Source of the DNA: Bdellovibrionales bacterium
Lineage (GTDB): Bacteria; Bdellovibrionota; Bdellovibrionia; Bdellovibrionales; UBA1609
Assembly: GCA_020435185.1 (NCBI GenBank)
Contig: JAGRAA010000052.1
Location: forward strand, 1 to 12,629
DNA: 12,629 nucleotides
Reading direction: 5' to 3'
Both the position numbers and the translations under genes were made by a program. This document shows, one piece after another, positions 1-7,047 of the stretch. The notes beneath the pieces are model-generated. The model worked only from the letters and a program-made list of their open reading frames with translations, ran no database searches and was not told the DNA's origin. How positions within the stretch are numbered: the stretch's first letter is position 1; each line of letters opens with the position of its first letter.

Positions 1-20
1 CCGCTTGATCTATAAACTCA

Positions 21-986
21 TCACAATTCTGGATTAACGCCTGTGGTATTTGTTTTTTTGGGAGCTTTTTTAAGAGGTTTAATTTTTACGCTGCCAAAAT
101 CACAAGGATTACATTTAGTGTTGCAGGGTAAAGTCCAATTTCCCCAGATGTTATTCCACTTGTATTTAAATTTTTCCATGTTTACATCATAGATATTACC
201 AGCGATATACTTTTTGTCTTCAACATAAAGATGTCTATGGCAAGGGTAAACGTTGTTGTCTGGTCCTATTAAAAATTTATCTGTCGTGCAGCTAATCCAT
301 CCTGGTCTAAAGAGGTTTTCTGAGTAATTAGCATCTTCACATTCTTCGGTATAAAATTGGTAGTTGTCTATATACTTTGCTGGATCATACAACTGAGGAT
401 ATTTTGTGTTTACGTCCTCCCATGTTTGAGGGAGTAGTCGGCCTTCGGCGTTTCTTCCAGTAAAAGTTTGCAGCTTCCATCCAATATTAGCATTATTCAT
501 TTTTTCTGCAATCTCAGGAGTTAAATCCGGAGTATCAGTGGTGGCAACCTGACTCAATTTTAGCCCGGCTTCTCTCATTTTACGAATTCTTTCAATATAT
601 AGATCGGCTTCCATCCATTCTGGGTGAAAAGTGCTATTCCATTGAATACGCGTTCCCCATCGTTTCATTTTTTCAAGAGCAGTATCGAAATCTCTGTACC
701 ATTTTCCATTAATGTTGGTGGTAAGAACTATTTTTTTATAAAGGCGTAATAAGCCGTCCATGAGTTCTTCGAATTGAGGATGAAGAGTTGATTCTCCTCC
801 CATGACTTTCACCGATCTGGGGTTGATTCTATTTTGTTCTAAAAATTTTAAAACCGCAGGAACATCTATTTTTTTTCCATTCATTCTAACATCAAGAGAG
901 GATTTTTGCTGAATGCAATAGCTGCATTTATGATTACAAAAAAGATTAGTGATAATTAAGAGATAAGGTCTTCCTAGTAGGGCCAT
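21..986 (-). CDS. Radical SAM enzyme with C-terminal auxiliary-cluster-type cysteines
   Basis: 321-residue cytoplasmic enzyme. The N-terminal CxxxCxxC (C17, C21, C24) is the radical SAM motif binding the [4Fe-4S] cluster that cleaves S-adenosylmethionine; the motif VMGGES (61-66) takes the place of the usual GGEP SAM-binding loop. The middle (70-185) reads as a TIM-barrel. The C-terminal part has further cysteines (C233, C249, then C288, C292, C295 as CxxxCxxC), which resembles a twitch/SPASM-type region holding an auxiliary Fe-S cluster, as in peptide- or sugar-modifying members. The ATG has an AAGGAT ribosome site about 6 nt upstream. It diverges from a GT9 glycosyltransferase, which hints at a surface-glycan role, but the substrate cannot be read from the sequence. 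Family call is firm; subfamily is not. Confidence 0.88.
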   Translation of the reverse strand: MALLGRPYLLIITNLFCNHKCSYCIQQKSSLDVRMNGKKIDVPAVLKFLEQNRINPRSVKVMGGESTLHPQFEELMDGLLRLYKKIVLTTNINGKWYRDFDTALEKMKRWGTRIQWNSTFHPEWMEADLYIERIRKMREAGLKLSQVATTDTPDLTPEIAEKMNNANIGWKLQTFTGRNAEGRLLPQTWEDVNTKYPQLYDPAKYIDNYQFYTEECEDANYSENLFRPGWISCTTDKFLIGPDNNVYPCHRHLYVEDKKYIAGNIYDVNMEKFKYKWNNIWGNWTLPCNTKCNPCDFGSVKIKPLKKAPKKTNTTGVNPEL

Positions 987-1157
987 ACGTATCCTTTATA
1001 GTGAGTGAGACTGCTTCATATTATTTGATTTATGAGGTAGCTTCTTAATACCAAAACATATACTTTTTTATATCTGGGTGCAATAAAATCATAAATTGCA
1101 GATAACCCCTTAAAAATATAGATATATTCGTAATAATATGAGATGGAAAGCTGCATT

Positions 1158-1162
1158 AGGAG
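1158..1162 (+). promoter_or_regulatory. Ribosome binding site that favours a TTG start for the GT9 gene
   Basis: AGGAG at 1158-1162 lies 7 nt before an in-frame TTG at 1170. The upstream in-frame ATG (1143) has no Shine-Dalgarno sequence. TTG is therefore the better start and trims nine residues. Confidence 0.7.
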
Positions 1163-1169
1163 TAGGGCA

Positions 1170-2150
1170 TTGAAAAAGGTAGATCTGTCGAATTTGCCAA
1201 GATCGGCAAAAATTTTGGTATTGCACACGGCCAACTTGGGAGACGTAATCTCCGGTTCAATAGTTATTGATTTTTTAAAAAAACACTTCGATAAAGTAAA
1301 TGTCTACATTAGAACTCCTTTTCAGGGACTATTTGCGGGAGATGACCAAGTCATAGAGTTGAAAGAAGTCATCAAAGAAAAGTATGATTTGGTGGTGGAC
1401 TTAGATTCAACAAAGGTGAGTAGAACATTAGCTAGAAAGGTTGGGTCCCCCATTAAAGTAGGAATGTGGTATACTCGGCTGAGAAAGATAAAATATTCGT
1501 TTTTATATAGTCATCAAGCACAAAAGCTGAAAACAGGGAAGATAGTAAGGGACTATGATCCGGTCATTGAACTGATGGGGGGAGTTCCTCAGCAAAGACC
1601 TCAGATCTCTCAGTGGGATGAGCCTAGTGCGATTCAATGGATAAAGAGCAATATTAACTCTCCTTATGTAGTGATGCACTTTTCGAGTTTAATTCCGGTT
1701 CGCCAACTTCCTGATGAGTTATTGTTTCCAATAATTAATTTTATCAAAAAACAATCCCTTCAATTAATTTTAATTGGAGTAGAAAAAGATACCATTCTAG
1801 AGGTTGTAGACAAATATAGTGGGTATCCATTATTTAATGTTTTTAACATTAAAGAGCTTAAAACCATAATTGGGCATAGTTGTTTTTATATAGGGACAGA
1901 TAGTGGTCCATTACATTTAGCTGCGGCATTAAATAAAAATGGAATTGGTTTTTATGGTCCAGAATTAGCGAAAAATTGTGGAAATATCTCTGATAAGATC
2001 ATTACATTTGAAAAAGACTTCTCATGTCGGCCTTGCGATCAAAATCAACCTTGCCCTTACAACCAAAGGTGTTTGAAAAGCTTTGATATTGAAAGTATTA
2101 CTTCAGCTTTAGATAATCTTCAGTCTTTTGCCGGTAAGCTTTCTACATGA
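1170..2150 (+). CDS. Glycosyltransferase family 9 (LPS heptosyltransferase-like)
   Basis: 326-residue cytoplasmic-side enzyme of the GT9 family, which transfers ADP-heptose or related sugars onto the LPS core. From the TTG start, the N-terminal Rossmann domain begins with ILVLHTANLGDVISG (residues about 15-29), the GT9 nucleotide-sugar entry motif. The C-terminal domain carries the family hallmark GTDSGPLHLAAAL (242-254) followed by GFYGP. A cysteine-rich tail motif (SCRPC, then CP and CL, about 285-302) is common in GT9 heptosyltransferases. The start was chosen by the AGGAG site; an ATG at 1143 would add nine residues with no family support. Its last 31 bp overlap the end of the convergent mscS-like gene. 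The exact acceptor and donor sugar are not determinable; a role in LPS or another surface glycan is inferred. Confidence 0.87.
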   Translation: MKKVDLSNLPRSAKILVLHTANLGDVISGSIVIDFLKKHFDKVNVYIRTPFQGLFAGDDQVIELKEVIKEKYDLVVDLDSTKVSRTLARKVGSPIKVGMWYTRLRKIKYSFLYSHQAQKLKTGKIVRDYDPVIELMGGVPQQRPQISQWDEPSAIQWIKSNINSPYVVMHFSSLIPVRQLPDELLFPIINFIKKQSLQLILIGVEKDTILEVVDKYSGYPLFNVFNIKELKTIIGHSCFYIGTDSGPLHLAAALNKNGIGFYGPELAKNCGNISDKIITFEKDFSCRPCDQNQPCPYNQRCLKSFDIESITSALDNLQSFAGKLST

Positions 2151-3700
2151 ATACTTTGAGTCGGAAAAGCAAAGTTTACACCAATATTTTCGGCGAGTTT
2201 TAATATACTCATATTGATTCTTTCTTTCTCTAAAAGCTCTTGGCTCCAATCAGGAACTTTTAAAAAAAAGTAAACCATAATGTTCAAACTAAAATCCCCA
2301 TATTCCTTAAAAATAACGTGGAGTTTATCTTTTCTAGTAAATTCATTTTCTAGAATAATTTTCTTTATACGATCGACGAATTCTTCGACTTTTTCTGGTT
2401 TTGTGTCATAAGTAACTCCTAAATTCATAACAGTACGTCTAAACTCTCTAATTCCCATATTATCTATGTTTGCGTTGGCTAGGGTAGAATTGGGTATTGA
2501 GATGACAGAATCATAAAATGTTCGAATACGAGTGGATCGAAAACCAACTTCCTCTACCATTCCTTCTACGCTTCCTGTATTGATCCAGTCTCCAACCTTG
2601 AATGGGCGATCGAGTATAATCATGATTGATCCAAATAAATTAGCTGCAGTATCTTTTGCAGCAAGAGCAAAGGCCAAACCTCCAAGTCCTAATCCAGCCA
2701 TCAAACTCATGACGTTAAAGCCAAGGTTTTGTATACTGAGAAGAATACCAAATACCAGAACAAATATTCGAAGAGCTTTCGTGATCAAAGGGGCCAAGTG
2801 GTCGTCTAAAGTTGATTTTGTTTTTTCAGTAAACCGCTCTATATATATGGTGACTACACCTGTTAAATTGTAAACAGCCCAGACAAGACCTACACTAAAT
2901 GTAATTTTAATGAAGGTTTTTAATATAGCTAAAGCAACACCTTCGATTTTTAGAAGATGCAGAGAAATATACCAGAATCCAGTGGCCACTATTAATCCCA
3001 TGGGTTTTTCAAGAGCCAAAATAATTTGATGACGAGCAGACTCTTTTTTTCTCTCAGTCATTGATTTTCCGATGACGATAAAAAACTCGGTTAAGGCCTT
3101 AAAAATTAAGCCAACAAAGAGGCAAAGAAATAAACCGATCCACTGCCAGTTTGCTAAAGTTAAAAAATTATTTTTCGCCCATAAGGGGAGTTTGTTTTGC
3201 CAAAAAGGCGGTCGAAGCTCTGCACCCATTCCTGAATTTTTTAAAAAAGGGAGATTTTTAACTTTTTCATAGAAGCGCTCAGCTCTTTCGACAGTATCGG
3301 AAGAGATCAAATACTTGCCTTTGTGTCGACCTTCTTCGCTTTTAACCACTTCGATTTCTGTGTCTTTTAGTCTCCAATATTGGAGGGATCGATCGTCGGG
3401 GATTTTACTAAAGTCTAAAAGAATAACTCGATCAATGGTTTCTTTTAAATATATAGCGGCTTTTCGAGCCTCTTCGTTGCGCGTTATTGGATTTAATGTA
3501 GATGTATCCAGGCAGCGAATTGCATCTTGGATTCTATCCATAAGGAGTCGATCTCCTTGTTGAACGCCCTTTTTGTAGTCATTCATGGCCTCGAAAAAGG
3601 ACTCGAACGTATCTCTGGGGTGGTCTAGCTTGATAGGAGTTAGAGGAGAGCCAAATAGGGGAAAGCAAAATAGAAAAATAAAAATAGAGAGTTTTTTCAT
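2120..3700 (-). CDS. MscS-family mechanosensitive ion channel with periplasmic N-terminal domain
   Basis: 526 residues, longer than E. coli MscS (286). A signal peptide (about 1-18) is followed by a charged extracytoplasmic domain (about 20-175) I do not recognise. Hydrophobic segments follow at about 184-206, 234-251, 258-285 and 307-330, then the pore helix (331-362), with the Gly/Ala-rich MscS pattern GLGLGGLAFALAAKDTAANL (336-355). The beta domain follows: DRPFKVGDWI (364-373), then the VEEVGFRSTRIRT stretch and SIPNS (401-405). The C-terminal alpha/beta domain ends near 520. The family opens under membrane tension to release solutes during osmotic downshock. It lies 12 bp after the upstream gene, in the same direction, and its AGGA ribosome site falls in that gap, so the two are probably cotranscribed. 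The last 31 bp overlap the convergent GT9 gene. Confidence 0.93.
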   Translation of the reverse strand: MKKLSIFIFLFCFPLFGSPLTPIKLDHPRDTFESFFEAMNDYKKGVQQGDRLLMDRIQDAIRCLDTSTLNPITRNEEARKAAIYLKETIDRVILLDFSKIPDDRSLQYWRLKDTEIEVVKSEEGRHKGKYLISSDTVERAERFYEKVKNLPFLKNSGMGAELRPPFWQNKLPLWAKNNFLTLANWQWIGLFLCLFVGLIFKALTEFFIVIGKSMTERKKESARHQIILALEKPMGLIVATGFWYISLHLLKIEGVALAILKTFIKITFSVGLVWAVYNLTGVVTIYIERFTEKTKSTLDDHLAPLITKALRIFVLVFGILLSIQNLGFNVMSLMAGLGLGGLAFALAAKDTAANLFGSIMIILDRPFKVGDWINTGSVEGMVEEVGFRSTRIRTFYDSVISIPNSTLANANIDNMGIREFRRTVMNLGVTYDTKPEKVEEFVDRIKKIILENEFTRKDKLHVIFKEYGDFSLNIMVYFFLKVPDWSQELLEKERINMSILKLAENIGVNFAFPTQSIHVESLPAKD

Positions 3701-3712
3701 ATACGGTCCTTT

Positions 3713-4462
3713 TTATTGTTCTGGAGTATAGTAAATTGCTTGGATTAAGTGAAGAGATTTTGGAGTAATTGGCCAAAGCCAGAGTAAATCATTTTTAGAG
3801 TTCATTTGAGTAAGATGATCTATGACTTCAAATTTTAAAAGAGAATGATTTCTACCATATTCTTTGAGTTTATCTACAAAATAGTCCACAGAAGAAACAT
3901 CAAAAAGTTCTATTTCATGAGGTTTTTTAAAATGAACGGAAAAAATATCATGATAGCTATACCAGGTTCTATCTGAAAGTATTTTATGAAGCTCTTCTGT
4001 GAAAAAAAGTCTGTAGTCTTGTTCAGAAATTTTCTTATTAAGAACTGGAAGTTGGCCTAAAAAGTTACAGAAAAATATATCGTGTTGAGGGAAGTCTTTT
4101 TTAATTTGTTTCAAATCTTCAACAATTAGATTAAAGCTGTCATTCTTTATTGAAAAATAAATTTTATTTGAGAATTTAATGTTGGGGTGTTTAGAAAACC
4201 TTTTTTTAAAAAGCCATTTTGCGAGAGAATCAATTTCTAAAACATCTATTTGATTATATTTCGATAATAACTGACTTGATAGCGAATACCCGGCGCTTGG
4301 ACCTATAAGCAGCAGTTTCGAATTTTGATTGGATAATTGTGTTTGCCATTTTTTAGATTGATCTAAGAATGAAGCCCAAGAGTGCTTATTTGTGTAAGCC
4401 TTGTAATGATAACAGAATCCTCCTGCTGGATTAATTAAATTTGAAAAATAGACTTCACTCAT
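3713..4462 (-). CDS. Rossmann-fold protein, possibly SAM-dependent methyltransferase-like
   Basis: 249 residues, no signal peptide or membrane helix, so probably cytoplasmic. I do not recognise a specific family. Residues 49-62 (KLLLIGPSAGYSLS) followed by DVLEID (73-78) look like the motif I glycine loop and the acidic end of strand beta-2 in class I methyltransferases. DIFFCNFLGQLP (128-139) could be the motif IV strand. The glycine loop is not canonical (GPSAG rather than GxGxG), so binding of SAM is uncertain. It heads a two-gene unit with the MscS-like channel 12 bp downstream. There is no Shine-Dalgarno sequence before the ATG; a TATAAT-rich stretch sits directly upstream, so the mRNA may have almost no leader. 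Confidence 0.6.
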   Translation of the reverse strand: MSEVYFSNLINPAGGFCYHYKAYTNKHSWASFLDQSKKWQTQLSNQNSKLLLIGPSAGYSLSSQLLSKYNQIDVLEIDSLAKWLFKKRFSKHPNIKFSNKIYFSIKNDSFNLIVEDLKQIKKDFPQHDIFFCNFLGQLPVLNKKISEQDYRLFFTEELHKILSDRTWYSYHDIFSVHFKKPHEIELFDVSSVDYFVDKLKEYGRNHSLLKFEVIDHLTQMNSKNDLLWLWPITPKSLHLIQAIYYTPEQ

Positions 4463-4465
4463 TAC

Positions 4466-4496
4466 ATTATAATATATGAGATGTGCTTGATTTCAA
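4466..4496 (-). promoter_or_regulatory. Candidate sigma-70 promoter for the 3713-4462 gene, near-leaderless
   Basis: On the minus strand TTGAAA (4496-4491) and TATAAT (4471-4466) are separated by 19 nt; an overlapping TATTAT (4474-4469) gives a spacer of 16. The -10 region lies immediately before the ATG at 4462, with no room for a Shine-Dalgarno site. With TATTAT as the -10, transcription would start at about the A of the ATG. Confidence 0.4.
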
Positions 4497-4500
4497 ATGT

Positions 4501-4527
4501 AAAAGGTGGCGTTAGCCGCCACCTTTT
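4501..4527 (-). terminator. Rho-independent terminator downstream of hsp20
   Basis: A perfect 11-bp inverted repeat, AAAAGGTGGCG / CGCCACCTTTT, with a 5-nt loop, begins 6 nt after the hsp20 stop codon. On the minus strand it ends in a short T run. It separates hsp20 from the next minus-strand unit, whose -35 box starts 4 nt further on. Confidence 0.8.
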
Positions 4528-4533
4528 ATAAGA

Positions 4534-5019
4534 CTAGTGTTTATCAAGAAGACGTTTGAAAAAGCCCTCTTGTTGTCCTGTCTTGACTTCTATTTTTTTG
4601 TCGGCCTTTTCCTCTACTTTTGGGATTAAAATTTGTAAAACCCCTTTGTCGTAGTGTGCTTCAATAGCTTCTTTGTTAACGGCATCAGGAAGTGTAAATA
4701 TTCGTTTAAATTGACCGAATCGTCTTTCATAGTGAGTAAATCGACCAGTCTCTTCTTCTTTTTTGCTTTCTTCTTTTCTTTCGCCAGAAACAACAAGATG
4801 GTTTCCTTTAACATCGATACTTATGTCACTGTCGTTCATGCCGGGTAAGTCAAAGCTTGCTAAATAGTGCCCTTCGGCCTCTTTAATGTCCATTGTGGGA
4901 GAAAATGACCACTCTTTATTGGAGCGAGGAGCATTATTCCACAACTCATTAAAGGCAGAATCTAAATCACGAAAAAAAACATCATCTAACGAATTTCTTC
5001 TTGGTGATAAATATCTCAT
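4534..5019 (-). CDS. hsp20: Hsp20 small heat-shock protein (alpha-crystallin domain)
   Basis: 161 residues, cytoplasmic. The alpha-crystallin domain spans about 38-135: SPTMDIKE (40-47), FDLPGM (56-61), VSGERKEE (77-84), YERRFGQFKR (97-106), FTLPDAV (108-114) and the closing AHYDKGVLQILIPK (121-134), which contains the A-x-n-GVL signature of the family. Such proteins form oligomers that hold unfolding proteins in a refoldable state without ATP. The N-terminal arm (1-37) and C-terminal tail (135-161) are short; I see no clear I-x-I motif in the tail, although FFKRLL near the end could serve a similar purpose. The start is fixed by an excellent AGGAGGA ribosome site 5 nt upstream. A possible heat-shock-type promoter precedes it and a strong hairpin follows, so it is probably monocistronic. 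Confidence 0.96.
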   Translation of the reverse strand: MRYLSPRRNSLDDVFFRDLDSAFNELWNNAPRSNKEWSFSPTMDIKEAEGHYLASFDLPGMNDSDISIDVKGNHLVVSGERKEESKKEEETGRFTHYERRFGQFKRIFTLPDAVNKEAIEAHYDKGVLQILIPKVEEKADKKIEVKTGQQEGFFKRLLDKH

Positions 5020-5024
5020 TTTAG

Positions 5025-5031
5025 TCCTCCT
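5025..5031 (-). promoter_or_regulatory. Strong Shine-Dalgarno site of hsp20
   Basis: AGGAGGA on the minus strand with a 5-nt spacer to the ATG. It is among the strongest ribosome sites in the window and fits high expression of a chaperone. Confidence 0.85.
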
Positions 5032-5057
5032 ATAGGTCTTATTGTTCTTTCAAGTTT

Positions 5058-5086
5058 AAAATGTGTACGATTAAAAGACTGTCAAG
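5058..5086 (-). promoter_or_regulatory. Candidate heat-shock (sigma-32-like) or sigma-70 promoter of hsp20
   Basis: Minus strand: CTTGACA (5086-5080) contains an exact sigma-70 -35 hexamer and matches the CTTGAA -35 of heat-shock promoters except at its last base. After a 14-nt gap counted from CTTGAC comes ACACATTTT (5066-5058), resembling the sigma-32 -10 consensus CCCCATnTA. As a sigma-70 promoter the -10 would be poor (TTTAAA or TTTTAA), so the heat-shock reading fits better. The predicted transcript start near 5050 leaves a leader of about 30 nt containing the ribosome site. Confidence 0.45.
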
Positions 5087-5184
5087 TCGGACCGATATTT
5101 TTTTGTACTAGGCTAAAGGCCTTCTCTTTTTACTTCTTCGCCCTGCCTAAAGTTCAGACTTATTCAATCAATAGGGTGAAATCA

Positions 5185-5214
5185 TTGAGTTCTTACTTTT
5201 GAAAACAACATAAT
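5185..5214 (+). promoter_or_regulatory. Candidate sigma-70 promoter of the acyl-CoA synthetase-like gene
   Basis: TTGAGT (5185-5190) and CATAAT (5209-5214) with an 18-nt spacer. The expected transcript start (about 5221) coincides with the ATG at 5220, so translation would be leaderless or nearly so. Confidence 0.4.
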
Positions 5215-5219
5215 AATAG

Positions 5220-6167
5220 ATGGGGGGAGAGGTGTTTAAAGAGACAGTTAGTTTTGGGGATTTCTATTCTATTTTAAAAAGTTATAGACTTAAGACGGCG
5301 CTGATTATTGGGCAAGAAGAGATATCGTTTGATAGGTTATTGGAGGAATGTGAATCTATGGCTCAGGCCTATATAGGCTTTGGTGTTTCTTATAATAGCA
5401 AAGTGGGGCTAAGTGGTCTGCTTGATCAAGATTGGATCAAACATATACTCGCCCTTAATTTGGTTGGTGCACAAGTGTTCTTATCTAAGAATTGTGATCA
5501 AACAAGAAAAAACGATTTTTTAAATCATAGGGTTATTCGGGGTTCTTTAGAAAAGGTCGTTGAAGGTTTAATATTAGCCGAAGATATTGAAGAGTATAAG
5601 GCCTTTTCTGAAGATATGGCTTTTGAGGGCTTCAACAAAGAAACAAAAAAGGACATTTTTTATCTTTACAAGGAAAATTCAAAAATAAAGCAGTTGAATT
5701 GGAATGATTTGCTGTTGTCTCAAAGAGCAGATTTAAAAAGGATAAGTGAACCAAATATTTTAATTGTTGACCCGATGTCTTCGAATCTCGAATTAGCATT
5801 GCGCTTAATTTTTAAAAATATGCATTATGGAGAACCTGTTTGTATAAAAGGAAGGAATAGTGTTTCGATAGACATTAGAGGATCAAAAATTCTTTTATTG
5901 AAAGAACATGAAGTTTACAATCTTCAACGAGAATTAATTTCATACATTGATAGATCTGGATGGAGAGATGAAATGGTGTATCGTTTTTTACAAATATTTT
6001 ATTTTTTTATTCCAGAATCGAAACGGCTTTATATGAGCACTGGATTGAGAAAAAATATTTTAAACAAGGTTTCTAGCGTTTACTACTCTCAAAAAAAGAA
6101 CATTATTGATCAAAAATTATTTCAGTTACTTGGAATTAGTTTACATGCAAAACGGGACTCTCTATAA
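5220..6167 (+). CDS. Short acyl-CoA synthetase-like protein lacking the ATP P-loop (probable pseudoenzyme)
   Basis: 315 residues, no signal peptide. The order of segments resembles the N-terminal part of long-chain acyl-CoA synthetases (AMP-binding family). ISFDRLLEECESMAQAYIGF (35-54) and VGLSGLLDQDWIKHILALNL (62-81) match the usual opening helices and strands, and the C-terminal third (220-305) resembles the stretch ending in the helix before LGG. Where members carry YTSGTTGxPKG, this protein has YLYKENSKIKQLN (148-160), so the phosphate-binding Ser/Thr/Gly loop is gone. The later adenylation motifs and the C-terminal lid domain are absent; normal members run to 550-650 residues. The frame is open with no internal stop, so it is a shortened intact gene rather than a fresh break. 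The ATG lacks a ribosome site. Similarity was judged by eye and a different fold remains possible. Confidence 0.6.
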   Translation: MGGEVFKETVSFGDFYSILKSYRLKTALIIGQEEISFDRLLEECESMAQAYIGFGVSYNSKVGLSGLLDQDWIKHILALNLVGAQVFLSKNCDQTRKNDFLNHRVIRGSLEKVVEGLILAEDIEEYKAFSEDMAFEGFNKETKKDIFYLYKENSKIKQLNWNDLLLSQRADLKRISEPNILIVDPMSSNLELALRLIFKNMHYGEPVCIKGRNSVSIDIRGSKILLLKEHEVYNLQRELISYIDRSGWRDEMVYRFLQIFYFFIPESKRLYMSTGLRKNILNKVSSVYYSQKKNIIDQKLFQLLGISLHAKRDSL

Positions 6168-7016
6168 GACGTTGTTGCTGAGCAATTCATTTAAAAATTC
6201 GTTCAGATCTTTAAAAACCAAATCCCTTTCAATATCGTTATAAATTTCGTGCTTATTATTCTTATAAGTTTTAAGACGTTTAATGTTTGACCCAATTTTT
6301 TCAAAATTTTCGATCACGATTTTTGCGTTAATGATTGGGTCAGTTTCTGAAATTTGTACTAAGACGGGGAGTTTTATTTCTGGCAAAAAATGAGGGATTT
6401 GGTCAAAGCTATCGAGCATTCCCATATATAGTCTGGGTGAAATTTTATTGTGTCGTAAAGGATCTTTATCAAAGCCAGCCAGAAACTCAGGGTCTCTAGT
6501 TAAATCTTCATTGTTAATTTCATTGTCTAAAGTAAGACGCGGTAGATATTTTTTTAAATAATGAGCAGCTTTTTTCTTCCATTCCGGAGCATCCAAAGAA
6601 AGTCCCCATGCTGGAGCTGAAAGAACAAGGGCCATTAATCCTTGTTGCCCGTAAGCAATGATGGTTTTACTAGCAATGAGTCCACCCATGGAGTGGCCAA
6701 ATAGAACAAGGTGTTTGTATTCAGGGTGCTCTTTTTGAACTAAGCTTATGAACTGATAAAGGTCTTTTTCAAATTCATCAAAAGATTTAACATAACCACG
6801 TTGGCCGTCTGAACGACCATGTCCTCTATGGTCGAAGGATAAAACATTCCATCCAAAATCAACCATGGTTCGAGCGAAAGGCTCATAGGAGCCCGAGTGT
6901 TCGCCTATCCCATGAGATACTATTATGGCTTTGTTATTGTCTTTGTTATTCCAAGACTGAAAAAATAATTCGGTTTTATCAAAACCTTTAAAATGTCCTT
7001 CAAAGTGTTTGGTCAT
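6162..7016 (-). CDS. Alpha/beta hydrolase, monoacylglycerol lipase / lysophospholipase type
   Basis: 284 residues, no signal peptide, so probably cytoplasmic. HGIGEHSGSY (35-44) is the oxyanion-loop signature of monoglyceride lipases (HGxGEHxxRY, here with Ser for Arg), followed by FDHRGHGRSDG (61-71). The nucleophile is S109 in GHSMGG (107-112); D226 in SETDPI and H256 in NKHEIYND complete the triad. Members cleave monoacylglycerols or lysophospholipids. It lies 31 bp behind an exported nuclease-like gene on the same strand and may share its transcript. There is no evident ribosome site before the ATG, although an upstream in-frame start is blocked by a stop codon. Its stop overlaps by 6 bp the end of the convergent acyl-CoA synthetase-like gene, which places two lipid-related genes end to end. 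Confidence 0.92.
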   Translation of the reverse strand: MTKHFEGHFKGFDKTELFFQSWNNKDNNKAIIVSHGIGEHSGSYEPFARTMVDFGWNVLSFDHRGHGRSDGQRGYVKSFDEFEKDLYQFISLVQKEHPEYKHLVLFGHSMGGLIASKTIIAYGQQGLMALVLSAPAWGLSLDAPEWKKKAAHYLKKYLPRLTLDNEINNEDLTRDPEFLAGFDKDPLRHNKISPRLYMGMLDSFDQIPHFLPEIKLPVLVQISETDPIINAKIVIENFEKIGSNIKRLKTYKNNKHEIYNDIERDLVFKDLNEFLNELLSNNVL

Positions 7017-7047
7017 GTATAAAAACTAAACCATTCACTCGCACATT

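Noticed and set aside
2532..3563. Several plus-strand open frames of 66-113 codons opposite the MscS-like gene
   Set aside because: They run antisense to a well-supported gene and show no domain features.
4626..4848. Open frames overlapping hsp20 on both strands
   Set aside because: They are low-complexity Lys-rich or Phe/Ser-rich shadows of the alpha-crystallin coding sequence.
5030..5054. CTTGAAA (5054-5048, minus) with CCTATAG as a heat-shock promoter for hsp20
   Set aside because: The resulting transcript would begin at or after the hsp20 ribosome site and so lose it; the upstream CTTGACA / ACACATTTT pair fits better.
6168..7047. The missing C-terminal half of an acyl-CoA synthetase downstream of 6167, as sign of a frameshifted gene
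   Set aside because: The downstream DNA encodes an intact alpha/beta hydrolase on the opposite strand; no YxTGD or lysine-lid motif was seen, so this is not a simple frameshift.
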